This document shows, piece after piece, positions 9,148 through 16,707 of a stretch of DNA of 36,298 bases; position 1 is the stretch's first letter, and every line of letters begins with the position of its first letter. Where the stretch lies: contig CAJJBH010000032.1 of the NCBI GenBank assembly GCA_905182355.1, positions 1-36,298 on the forward strand, in the 5' to 3' direction. Origin of the DNA: an uncultured Paracoccaceae bacterium (lineage in GTDB: Bacteria; Pseudomonadota; Alphaproteobacteria; Rhodobacterales; Rhodobacteraceae). The notes below the pieces were generated by a model. It was not told the DNA's origin. It saw only the letters and a list, made by a program, of their open reading frames with translations, and made no database searches. A program made the position numbers and the translations under genes.

Positions 9148-9162
9148 CACACAGGAGGTGTG
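9148..9162 (+). promoter_or_regulatory. Small stem-loop presenting a near-perfect Shine-Dalgarno sequence
   Basis: CACAC (9148-9152) and GTGTG (9158-9162) can pair, leaving AGGAG in the loop; the full Shine-Dalgarno core AGGAGG is 9153-9158. It lies 8 nt before the ATG of a 10-codon ORF in the leader of the ABC exporter genes. The stem is only 5 bp, so its stability is uncertain. Confidence 0.4.
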
Positions 9163-9166
9163 CGAC

Positions 9167-9199
9167 ATGTATCTTGGGATCTGGCATAACCGAATTTGA
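9167..9199 (+). CDS. Putative 10-codon leader peptide upstream of ABC exporter genes
   Basis: ATG at 9167 to TGA at 9197-9199 encodes MYLGIWHNRI. The AGGAGG at 9153-9158 sits 8 nt upstream, a stronger ribosome binding site than most full genes here have, in an otherwise non-coding 164-nt gap between cca and the first ABC gene. The stop codon lies inside a short possible hairpin (CCGA at 9190-9193 with TCGG at 9200-9203). The ORF ends 79 nt before the ABC start. No run of one amino acid is present, so a classic amino-acid attenuator is not indicated. A chance occurrence cannot be excluded. Confidence 0.4.
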   Translation: MYLGIWHNRI

Positions 9200-9278
9200 T
9201 CGGACCAAACCCACTCTGATGGCTTGATTACATTGTCATCCAACACATGTTTACTCTCTTACTTTAGGCTTCTTTGTG

Positions 9279-11117
9279 ATGTTCAAATTTCTAGAAAACC
9301 TTGTTGATCCTTATGCTTCTTACGAAGAAACGGATACACCGCCGACCAAACTTTTCCCCTTTATGTGGGAGTACAGTAAGCCGTTCAAAGCAGTTTTTGC
9401 ATTCACTGCTGTGATGTCTTTAATCGTCGCCTCAGTTGAGGTTGGGCTGATTTATTACATGGGCCGTGTTGTTGATCTTCTTGGCGGTGACCCTGTGCAA
9501 GTTTGGTCCGATTACGGCACTGAATTTATTGTTATGGCGGTTCTTATCCTGACTGTACGCCCGTTGTTGCAGGTCATGGACGTGGCGTTATTAAATAATA
9601 CCATCCTTCCCAATTTTGGCACCCTGATCCGCTGGCGGGCGCACAAACACGTTTTGCGCCAATCCGTGGGTTGGTTTGAGAACGACTTCGCTGGCCGAAT
9701 TGCCAACCGGATTATGCAAACGCCACCCGCTGCTGGCGAAGTTGTGTTTCAGGTGTTTGACGCGATCTCGTTCTCGCTTGCGTATTTGATCGGTGCTGCC
9801 ATCTTGCTGGCCACATCTGATCCGCGTCTTTTGCTGCCGTTGCTTGTGTGGTTTGCCCTTTATAGCCTTCTCATTTCGTGGACTGTTAAACGCGTTGGCC
9901 CTGCATCTAAAGCGGCATCTGATGCGCGATCTACTGTGACAGGGCGTGTTGTTGACGCTTATTCGAATATCCATTCGGTCAAGATGTTTGCGCATCACGA
10001 CCGCGAGTTAGAGTATGCCAAAGATGCGATTGAAGCTACACGCATCACATTTCAAAAAGAGATGCGGATTTTTACAATCATGGACGTCATGTTGGTCACG
10101 CTGAACGGTATTTTGATTGTTGGTGTCGTGGGCTGGGCGATCATGTTGTGGATGGACGGTTCGGCTTCTGTTGGTGTCGTTGCCGCGGCCACAGCTTTGA
10201 CGTTGCGCCTGAATTCGATGACCGGTTGGATTATGTGGGCGTTGACTTCATTCTTCCGCCAACTTGGTGTTGTTGCCGAAGGGATGGAGACGATTGCCCA
10301 GCCGATCACACTGATTGATGCACCAAATGCCAAACCTTTGCAGTTGGATAAAGGTCGGATCGAATTGAAGGCTTTGACCCATCACTATGGTCGAGAAAGT
10401 GGCGGCTTGAATGCTGTCGATCTGGTGATTGAGCCAGGGCAAAAAATTGGCCTGATTGGCCGTTCTGGTGCGGGTAAGTCCACCTTGGTTAAACTGCTGT
10501 TGCGCTTTTATGATCCTGAAAGCGGTCAAATTCTAATCGATGGTCAGGATATCTGTGATGTGACCCAAGACAGCGTGCGCATGAACATTGGAATGGTGCA
10601 ACAGGACAGCTCGCTGTTGCATCGTTCGGTGCGTGACAACATGCTGTATGGCCGACCTAACGCGACTGAGGCAGAAATTGTTTCCGCTGCGACCCAAGCC
10701 GAGGCACATACGTTTATCCAAGATCTAACTGATCCCGAAGGGCGGCGTGGCTATGACGCTCAAGTGGGGGAACGTGGCGTGAAATTGTCGGGTGGTCAGC
10801 GTCAGCGTGTGACCTTGGCGCGTGTTATCTTGAAAAACGCGCCGATCCTGTTGCTGGACGAAGCCACAAGTGCGCTGGATAGCGAGGTGGAAGCGGCCAT
10901 CCAAAGCACTTTATACAGTATGATGGAAGGCAAAACCGTGATCGCAATTGCTCACCGTCTGTCTACGATAGCGCAGATGGATCGTATTTTGGTTTTGGAT
11001 GAAGGTAAAATTGTCGAAGATGGGGACCACGACGCGCTTTTGGCAAAAGGCGGCCTATATTCTAGATTTTGGGCCCGCCAATCTGGCGGCTTTCTTAAGA
11101 CCGAGGATGGCACATGA
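9279..11117 (+). CDS. ABC exporter half-transporter, subunit 1 (membrane plus ATPase)
   Basis: A 612-residue type IV ABC half-transporter in the inner membrane. The N-terminal ~330 residues hold about six membrane segments. The nucleotide-binding domain follows, with Walker A GRSGAGKST, signature LSGGQRQR, Walker B ILLLDEATSALD and the switch His in IAIAHRLST. All catalytic elements look canonical. The ATG at 9279 is preferred over the GTG directly before it. The stop overlaps the next ABC gene by 4 nt (ATGA), so the two probably form a heterodimeric exporter. Cargo is unknown: MsbA-like lipid export or drug/peptide export are both possible. A short ORF and hairpins in its leader may affect expression. 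Confidence 0.92.
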   Translation: MFKFLENLVDPYASYEETDTPPTKLFPFMWEYSKPFKAVFAFTAVMSLIVASVEVGLIYYMGRVVDLLGGDPVQVWSDYGTEFIVMAVLILTVRPLLQVMDVALLNNTILPNFGTLIRWRAHKHVLRQSVGWFENDFAGRIANRIMQTPPAAGEVVFQVFDAISFSLAYLIGAAILLATSDPRLLLPLLVWFALYSLLISWTVKRVGPASKAASDARSTVTGRVVDAYSNIHSVKMFAHHDRELEYAKDAIEATRITFQKEMRIFTIMDVMLVTLNGILIVGVVGWAIMLWMDGSASVGVVAAATALTLRLNSMTGWIMWALTSFFRQLGVVAEGMETIAQPITLIDAPNAKPLQLDKGRIELKALTHHYGRESGGLNAVDLVIEPGQKIGLIGRSGAGKSTLVKLLLRFYDPESGQILIDGQDICDVTQDSVRMNIGMVQQDSSLLHRSVRDNMLYGRPNATEAEIVSAATQAEAHTFIQDLTDPEGRRGYDAQVGERGVKLSGGQRQRVTLARVILKNAPILLLDEATSALDSEVEAAIQSTLYSMMEGKTVIAIAHRLSTIAQMDRILVLDEGKIVEDGDHDALLAKGGLYSRFWARQSGGFLKTEDGT

Positions 11118-12946
11118 ATTTTGCCAATATGATCGATTCGTTCAAACCTGCTGAAGGACCACCACCCCAAGCGTTGGGCGCGTTTATGCGCTGGTGTTTG
11201 TCGGGGGCCTGGCCTGCAATGTGGTTGGCCGCCGGATTCTCCGCCATCGCTGGAGCGTTGGAGGTGGGAACGGCGTTGATCCTTGGCATGGTCATTGATG
11301 CGACGGTCACGCTTGGGCCTGATGGGTTTTTCTCGGTCTCGAATATTTGGCTTGTGGTTGGATCGCTTGCATTTTTCCTAGTCGCACGGCCTGTGTTGTT
11401 TGGTCTGTCTGCAGCCACCAATTCGATCATCGTTCAACCCAGCGTGAACCCTTTGGTTTTGTCGCGCTTGCACCGCTGGACTTTGGGTCAAACCGTAACG
11501 TTTTTTGACGATGATTTCGCGGGTCGTATTGCCCAAAAGCAAATGCAATGTGCCCGGGCTGTAACTGATGTTGCATCCGAGGTAATCAACGTGGTTGCCT
11601 TTGCGCTTGCGTCATTGTTCGGCTCTGTACTGTTGCTGATTGCGATTGATTGGCGGGTTGCTGTTGGGTTCTTTATTTGGCTGATCCTTTATTTTTCGCT
11701 GATCAATTGGTACTTGCCGCGTGTACGTGTTCGGTCTGCTGACCGTGCTGGAAAACGTGCGATGGTGTCGGGCCAAGTCGTCGATACGATCACCAACATC
11801 AAGACGGTCAAATTGTTCGCCCATGCAGACCATGAAGATCGTGCAGCACTTGGTGCGATGCGTTCGTTCCGTGAAAGTTCGATCCATTTTGGATATCTCG
11901 CAGCGATGTTTCGCTTCGCGCTAATGTCACTGGCGGGCTTGCTGCCTGTATTGCTGTTAGGTGGAACGGTTTTGTTGTGGCAGTCGGGTCAAGCCACTTC
12001 TGGTGACATTGTTGCTGCTGGCGCTATCGCGATCCGTATCGCGCAAATGACGGGTTGGGTTAGTTTTACGCTGATGGCGATCTATTCTAACATTGGCGAG
12101 ATTGAGGACGGGATGCGCACCCTTACTCCGCCTGTTCGTGTTGACGATGTTGTGGATGCACCATCGTTAAAGGTGGTGCAGGGCGAGATTAAATTAACCA
12201 ACCTTAGCTTTGCCTACGGCCGCGATACGGGTGGCTTGACGGATATTGATCTGACAATTGGCGCGGGTGAAAAGCTGGGAATTGTTGGGGCATCGGGTGC
12301 CGGTAAGTCGACCTTGGTTGCGTTGTTACTTCGACTTTACGATCCAGAAAACGGGACCATAGAAATTGACGGCGTGAACACAAAGGCTGTTACCCAAGAA
12401 AGCCTGCGTCGCAGCATCGGGATGGTTACGCAGGAAACGGCGATGTTCAACCGTTCGGCCCACGATAACATCATTTACGGCAAACCAGACGCGACTAAGG
12501 CCGAAGTTATCGCCGCTGCCCAAAGCGCCGAGGCGCATGATTTCATTCAAGAGCTGCAGGATCATAAAGGCCGTAAGGGATATGACGCCCATCTTGGTGA
12601 ACGCGGTGTTAAGCTGTCAGGTGGTCAACGCCAGCGGATTGCGTTAGCGCGCGCCATCCTAAAAGACGCACCAATCTTAGTGCTGGACGAGGCGACAAGT
12701 GCGCTTGATAGCGAGGTCGAGGCATCGATTCAAACCGCCCTGTCTCGTGTGATGGAAGGTAAAACTGTGCTGGCCATAGCCCACCGTTTGTCAACCTTGA
12801 CCGAGATGGATCGCATCATGGTTATGGACAATGGCCGCATTATTGAGATTGGCGATCATGACACATTGTTGGCGAAGGGTGGCCTTTATGCCCGCTACTG
12901 GGATCGCCAATCTGGCGGCTTCATTAAAACGCAAACTGCGGAATAA
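11114..12946 (+). CDS. ABC exporter half-transporter, subunit 2 (membrane plus ATPase)
   Basis: A 610-residue partner of the preceding gene, built the same way: about six membrane segments, then an ATPase domain with Walker A GASGAGKST, signature LSGGQRQR, Walker B ILVLDEATSALD and the switch His in AIAHRLST. Unlike many heterodimeric exporters, neither subunit shows a degenerate site, so both ATP sites are probably active. The two proteins are clearly similar over their full length (for example EVEA-SIQ and GGLY-R-W-RQSGGF blocks), which points to an old tandem duplication. The ATG overlaps the upstream stop by 4 nt, implying coupled translation. Confidence 0.92.
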   Translation: MNFANMIDSFKPAEGPPPQALGAFMRWCLSGAWPAMWLAAGFSAIAGALEVGTALILGMVIDATVTLGPDGFFSVSNIWLVVGSLAFFLVARPVLFGLSAATNSIIVQPSVNPLVLSRLHRWTLGQTVTFFDDDFAGRIAQKQMQCARAVTDVASEVINVVAFALASLFGSVLLLIAIDWRVAVGFFIWLILYFSLINWYLPRVRVRSADRAGKRAMVSGQVVDTITNIKTVKLFAHADHEDRAALGAMRSFRESSIHFGYLAAMFRFALMSLAGLLPVLLLGGTVLLWQSGQATSGDIVAAGAIAIRIAQMTGWVSFTLMAIYSNIGEIEDGMRTLTPPVRVDDVVDAPSLKVVQGEIKLTNLSFAYGRDTGGLTDIDLTIGAGEKLGIVGASGAGKSTLVALLLRLYDPENGTIEIDGVNTKAVTQESLRRSIGMVTQETAMFNRSAHDNIIYGKPDATKAEVIAAAQSAEAHDFIQELQDHKGRKGYDAHLGERGVKLSGGQRQRIALARAILKDAPILVLDEATSALDSEVEASIQTALSRVMEGKTVLAIAHRLSTLTEMDRIMVMDNGRIIEIGDHDTLLAKGGLYARYWDRQSGGFIKTQTAE

Positions 12947-12984
12947 CGCTTTCGTATTTGCGCGTCTGGCGATAGGGGGGCCGT

Positions 12985-14238
12985 ATGACAGAATATAAAA
13001 TTATCCGTTTGGGACATCAGGGCGATGGAATCGCCGATGGGCCAGTGTTTGCACCGATGACCTTGCCCGGTGAGATTGTCACCGGAACGCAAGATGGTGA
13101 TGCGTTAAAGGACGTGCGCATTCAGACGCCTTCGTCTGATCGTGTTGCAGCACCTTGTCGCCATTTCAAATCCTGCGGCGGTTGCCAATTACAGCACGCT
13201 AGTGATGATTTTGTGGCCAAGTGGAAGGCTGAAATTGTTGGCCGTGCATTTGCTGCCCACGGTCTTACGCCTGAAATTCGTCCGACTCTCACATCGCCAA
13301 TCCAGTCTCGCCAACGGGCGACAATTGCAGCCAAACGTACAAAAAGCGGCGCGATGGTTGGGTTTCATGGACGTGCCAGTGGTACGATCATCGAAGTGCC
13401 TGATTGCCAGTTGGTTGATCCAAAGATCAAAGCTGGTTTCCCTATCGCTGAAGAATTGGCGATGATCGGGACCAGCCGTAAGGCTGCATTGGCTGTCACG
13501 CTGACGGTTTCCGAGGATGGGTTAGACGCGTCCGTTCAAGGCGGCAAACCGCTAGATGGGCCTTTGCGGTCTGAATTGGCGCAGCTTTGTGATCGCAGTG
13601 GTATGGCCCGTTTGACATGGGATGATGAGGTGGTTGCGATGCGTACTCCTCCCCGTCATGCGTTTGGTAAAGCAAAAGTTGTTGTGCCGGCAGGCGGTTT
13701 TTTGCAGGCAACGGCGCACGGTGCCGCGACATTGCAAACCTTGGTTGGCGAAATCGTTAGTGGCAGCAAACGTGTTGCTGACTTGTTTGCGGGAAGTGGC
13801 ACCTTTGCTTTGCCGCTGGCTGAAACTTCTGAAGTTCACGCTGTTGAGGGTGACAAGGCGATGATCGATGCTCTTGATCAAGGGTGGCGCATGGCGATTG
13901 GTCTGAAAGCAGTCACATCTGAAACACGTGACTTGTTCCGCCGTCCGTTGTTGCCGGATGAATTAGCACGCTTTGACGCTGTTGTACTTGATCCGCCACG
14001 TGCGGGTGCTGTCGCACAGATTGAAGAGCTGGTGAAATCAACCGTGCCCGTGATTGCGTATATCTCGTGCAACCCAATTACCTTTGCGCGTGATGCTGCG
14101 TTGTTGACTGAGGCGGGATATGTTTTGGAATGGGTGCAGCCAGTTGATCAGTTCCGCTGGTCTTCACATGTTGAATTGATCGGCTCGTTCAAGCGCATTG
14201 GTGCAAAGGCAATCAAACCTAAGCTCACTATCGGGTGA
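12985..14238 (+). CDS. Class I SAM-dependent RNA methyltransferase (RlmD/TrmA-like) with Fe-S cluster
   Basis: Predicted m5U methyltransferase acting on rRNA or tRNA; 417 residues. An N-terminal TRAM-like beta domain (about 1-50) is followed by four cysteines, Cys58, Cys64, Cys67 and Cys141, spaced as in the [4Fe-4S] site of RlmD-type enzymes. The SAM-binding loop is ADLFAGSGTFALPLAE, VVLDPPRAG is motif IV, and the catalytic Cys lies in YISCNPITFARD. All key residues are present. It lies 38 nt after the ABC pair on the same strand and may share its transcript. The exact target base cannot be chosen from sequence, so no gene symbol is given. Confidence 0.9.
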   Translation: MTEYKIIRLGHQGDGIADGPVFAPMTLPGEIVTGTQDGDALKDVRIQTPSSDRVAAPCRHFKSCGGCQLQHASDDFVAKWKAEIVGRAFAAHGLTPEIRPTLTSPIQSRQRATIAAKRTKSGAMVGFHGRASGTIIEVPDCQLVDPKIKAGFPIAEELAMIGTSRKAALAVTLTVSEDGLDASVQGGKPLDGPLRSELAQLCDRSGMARLTWDDEVVAMRTPPRHAFGKAKVVVPAGGFLQATAHGAATLQTLVGEIVSGSKRVADLFAGSGTFALPLAETSEVHAVEGDKAMIDALDQGWRMAIGLKAVTSETRDLFRRPLLPDELARFDAVVLDPPRAGAVAQIEELVKSTVPVIAYISCNPITFARDAALLTEAGYVLEWVQPVDQFRWSSHVELIGSFKRIGAKAIKPKLTIG

Positions 14239-14315
14239 TCCACACCTTTGTTCTACACCTTAAGGCTTTGTGGGTGTTATCAACCTGTCATGTTTAAAAC
14301 TAACCGAGTGATATT

Positions 14316-14816
14316 ATGAAACGCAGGCATTTGATCCTCGCTGGTATGGCAACAGCAATCGTTGGTGCGTGCGGTACCAAGAGCAGGTTCAAATCTTACT
14401 CTGGGCCTGAAGTCACATATGTTGTGGTGAACAAGGCGGATCGAAAAATGTTCCTCCTTCACAAAAATCGTGTTTTGGAAGAATTTGACTTCGACCTGGG
14501 ATTTGCACCTATTGGCAACAAATTCTTTGAAGGTGATGGGCGTACGCCTGAGGGCAATTATTTTATCGACCGCCGAAATCCAAACAGTAAGTTTCATCTG
14601 TCGCTTGGTATTTCATATCCAAATGCACAAGATCGGGCCCAAGCCAAAGCGCTGGGCAAACCACCCGGTGGTGATATCTTTATTCATGGAAAATCAGAGC
14701 GCAAAACATTAGGCAAAAACGATTGGACGTGGGGCTGCATCGCTGTACCCAATCGCGAGATGGAATTGATCTATGCGATGGTCAAAGATGGTACACCAAT
14801 TCAGATCAATCCTTGA
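14316..14816 (+). CDS. L,D-transpeptidase (YkuD domain), predicted lipoprotein
   Basis: A 166-residue peptidoglycan-modifying enzyme. The N-terminus has two Arg residues, a short hydrophobic stretch and a lipobox VGAC, so Cys19 should be lipidated and the protein anchored on the periplasmic side of a membrane. The YkuD catalytic signature is present: His124 in FIHGKS and Cys141 in WTWGCIAV. The WGC form is typical of the YafK-like branch. It could form 3-3 cross-links, anchor proteins to peptidoglycan, or cleave such links, since YafK-type enzymes can act as hydrolases. It is convergent with the CAP lipoprotein gene, with 41 nt between the ends. Confidence 0.9.
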   Translation: MKRRHLILAGMATAIVGACGTKSRFKSYSGPEVTYVVVNKADRKMFLLHKNRVLEEFDFDLGFAPIGNKFFEGDGRTPEGNYFIDRRNPNSKFHLSLGISYPNAQDRAQAKALGKPPGGDIFIHGKSERKTLGKNDWTWGCIAVPNREMELIYAMVKDGTPIQINP

Positions 14817-14857
14817 TGTGCGTTGGCAGGCGTCACCCCGCAAAAGCTGAATTCATT

Positions 14858-15487
14858 TTATCCTTCTGCGGCAACAAGCGTTTCGTCGTCGTCAGATGTT
14901 GCGGTCTCGTCTGAAATAACGACAGGAACCAAACGGCTGGCTGATGGGTTCGCTGCTGGAATAAGGGGCGAAGTTGACGGGTTCCCCATGATCAAAGTCC
15001 ACCAAATTTTGCCGCTAGATTCTTGGAACCATGCAAACCCCATGTCTGCAGCGTTTGGTGAAACGATTGTGCGGCGTGTGTCGGCTTGGTCAATCCATGC
15101 AGCCAATGTTTCCAGTTCGGCTTCATAGCTTTCTGAAATGTTTTCACCAACCACCTGACCAGTGTATCCAACCCGTTGAACGCGATCGATAGGTGATGAG
15201 CCGTCAGATCCAAAATGCCAAGGGCGGTTTTGGGTTGCCATATCGCGGGAATGTGTTGCGGCAGCCGCGTTCAATTGCGGGTTTAGCGTGACAGGTGCAA
15301 TACCTTGTGCGTTGCGCAGGGCGTTGACCGAATCAAGCATGCGAAACTGAAGCTTTCCAGTATCGCCGTTTCTAATCCTGTATACTTTCGTTGCTGGCTT
15401 CCCATCGCGACCCAATTGCGGTGCGGCTGGGGTACATGCAGAAAGTATGATCAATCCGGCCACCATTATTGCGATCAGTCTGACCAT
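14858..15487 (-). CDS. CAP-domain (SCP/PR1-like) lipoprotein
   Basis: A 209-residue protein with a lipobox (LSAC, Cys18) after a hydrophobic signal, so it is probably a periplasm-facing lipoprotein. Residues about 45-175 form a CAP domain: LDSVNALRNAQG, then AAAATHSRDMATQNRPWHFG with the conserved His, VGENIS, and MGFAWFQESSGKIWWT. CAP proteins in bacteria have no single established activity. The tail (about 176-209) is low-complexity and acidic. The gene sits between two L,D-transpeptidase genes, convergent with the first and divergent from the second, which suggests an envelope role by association only. Confidence 0.88.
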   Translation of the reverse strand: MVRLIAIMVAGLIILSACTPAAPQLGRDGKPATKVYRIRNGDTGKLQFRMLDSVNALRNAQGIAPVTLNPQLNAAAATHSRDMATQNRPWHFGSDGSSPIDRVQRVGYTGQVVGENISESYEAELETLAAWIDQADTRRTIVSPNAADMGFAWFQESSGKIWWTLIMGNPSTSPLIPAANPSASRLVPVVISDETATSDDDETLVAAEG

Positions 15488-15658
15488 TTTTTTGCTCCAC
15501 TCAAAAAATATATGTCAGTCCCCATAGCGTGGGTTGCGTTGCATTTCAAACGCACATCGGCGTGAGCCCGCACAATAACGGTTGTTTGATTTGCGAGTGC
15601 GTCTTTCGCGCAATAAAGTACGCCTTAAGGCAAGAGTTTATGCGATGGAGAGACAAAA

Positions 15659-16255
15659 ATGTCCAAAATTCTATTTGAAACACCTACACGCCGCGCGTTC
15701 CTGACGGGAACGGCTGCTGTTTTGGCAACCCCAGCGTTGGCTCAGACCAACAATCTTCCTGGATATGCGGAACGTGACCAGACAGAATCAGTGCGTCGCA
15801 ATATTTCAAGCTTTCGTACGCTAGATTGGCGTCCTTACTTCGAAAACACAAGAAACGGTGCGATTCTTGTCGATATCGACAGCCGCGCTGTTCATTTTTG
15901 GAACGAGGCGCAAACAGAATATAAATTATATCCGTCCAGTGTTCCATTAACGGATGATCTTACCCGCCGTGGTCGTACTTCTGTTACACGCAAGGTGGAT
16001 GGGCCTAGCTGGCGTCCAACGCCGTCTATGCTGGAGCGGAATCCTGAATGGCCAAAATTTATCGGGCCAGGCCCTGAGAACCCATTGGGAACACACGCAC
16101 TTTACCTAAGCTGGACGTATTACCGTATTCACGGAACACACGACACGCGCAAAATTGGCCGTAAATCGTCGAACGGGTGCATTGGTTTGTATAATGAACA
16201 CATCGCTGAACTGTTCTCAAAAACCCAAGTGGGCACACAAGTGTTGCTAATTTGA
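15659..16255 (+). CDS. L,D-transpeptidase (YkuD domain) with Tat-like signal
   Basis: A 198-residue exported L,D-transpeptidase. The signal region has twin arginines (TRRAFLTG) before a hydrophobic stretch ending PALAQT, so Tat export is likely. The catalytic signature is intact: His158 in YRIHGT and Cys174 in SSNGCIGL. It belongs to a different branch from the lipoprotein enzyme at 14316 (NGC versus WGC), so this is not a recent duplicate. Possible roles are 3-3 cross-linking of peptidoglycan or covalent attachment of outer-membrane proteins, as reported for alphaproteobacterial family members. About 170 nt separate it from the divergent CAP gene, enough for two promoters. Confidence 0.92.
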   Translation: MSKILFETPTRRAFLTGTAAVLATPALAQTNNLPGYAERDQTESVRRNISSFRTLDWRPYFENTRNGAILVDIDSRAVHFWNEAQTEYKLYPSSVPLTDDLTRRGRTSVTRKVDGPSWRPTPSMLERNPEWPKFIGPGPENPLGTHALYLSWTYYRIHGTHDTRKIGRKSSNGCIGLYNEHIAELFSKTQVGTQVLLI

Positions 16256-16274
16256 CGAAATAACGGCTTTTCCT

Positions 16275-16359
16275 CGATTATAATCGCGAAATTGGGTTTG
16301 CAATCCCTAAAAAAAATTGTTTACACAATTACACGAGGCAAGTCTTGGGTGCGCACCCA
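16275..16359 (+). promoter_or_regulatory. Leader with three perfect inverted repeats
   Basis: Within the 141-nt gap before the small exported protein gene there are three exact dyads: CGATTA/TAATCG at 16275-16286, AATTGT-TTAC-ACAATT at 16315-16330, and TGGGTGC/GCACCCA at 16346-16359. None is followed by a T-run, so they do not look like terminators for the upstream transpeptidase. They could be operator sites or RNA hairpins in the leader of the small gene. Function is not known. Confidence 0.45.
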
Positions 16360-16396
16360 GTGAAAATGCTGTTTGCGCCTAATCTGGAGAATAATT

Positions 16397-16579
16397 ATGA
16401 AAAAACTAGTACTCGCAGCCGCTTTGACAGCCGCAGCATCAACAGCTTTTGCTGGTTCCGTAGCAGAGCCAATCATCGAAGCACCAGTAATCATCGAAGA
16501 AGCAGGTTCTTCTTCTTCCGGTATATTGATGCCTTTGGTTCTTTTGGCCTTGGTTGCAGCTGCTGTATCATCGGACTAA
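16397..16579 (+). CDS. Small exported hydrophobic-tail protein (60 residues)
   Basis: Starts MKKLVLAAALTAAASTAFAG, a clear Sec signal peptide with an AFA cleavage site. The mature part of about 40 residues has a short acidic, Pro/Ile/Glu-rich stretch, a GSSSSG linker, then a hydrophobic segment ILMPLVLLALVAAAV and the tail SSD. GGAGA lies 8 nt before the ATG. A strong intrinsic terminator follows the stop, so this is a compact, probably well-expressed single-gene unit. From memory, similar small proteins occur in related bacteria, sometimes mislabelled as ferrochelatase because hemH is adjacent; it has no ferrochelatase features. Function unknown. Confidence 0.8.
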   Translation: MKKLVLAAALTAAASTAFAGSVAEPIIEAPVIIEEAGSSSSGILMPLVLLALVAAAVSSD

Positions 16580-16603
16580 GTCGCGCTAACGAACTAAAAA
16601 TTT

Positions 16604-16636
16604 AAAGGGCGGTGTTGCAAAACACCGCCTTTTTTA
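16604..16636 (+). terminator. Intrinsic terminator of the small exported protein gene
   Basis: Stem GGCGGTGTT (16608-16616) pairs exactly with AACACCGCC (16621-16629) around a GCAA tetraloop, followed directly by six T. It lies 28 nt after the stop codon. Confidence 0.92.
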
Positions 16637-16657
16637 CGTTTAAGGCCTTCTTTTCAG

Positions 16658-16691
16658 AAAAATCTGTTCAGGGGCCCACTTGAGGCCCCTG
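16658..16691 (-). terminator. Probable intrinsic terminator of hemH
   Basis: On the minus strand, CAGGGGCC and GGCCCCTG (16669-16676 with 16684-16691) form an 8-bp stem with a 7-nt loop, about 17 nt past the hemH stop. The T-run (16658-16662) starts 6 nt after the stem, so it is a less than ideal terminator. Confidence 0.5.
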
Positions 16692-16707
16692 TTCATTCGG
16701 CGGCTGA

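Noticed and set aside
9279-12946. Recent duplication of the two ABC genes
   Set aside because: They are similar in layout but differ throughout at the DNA level, so the duplication is old and ordinary for heterodimeric exporters.
16345-16605. 86-codon frame overlapping the small exported protein gene
   Set aside because: Out of frame with the 60-residue protein, which has the signal peptide and ribosome binding site; this frame reads as low-information Ser/Arg/Phe sequence.
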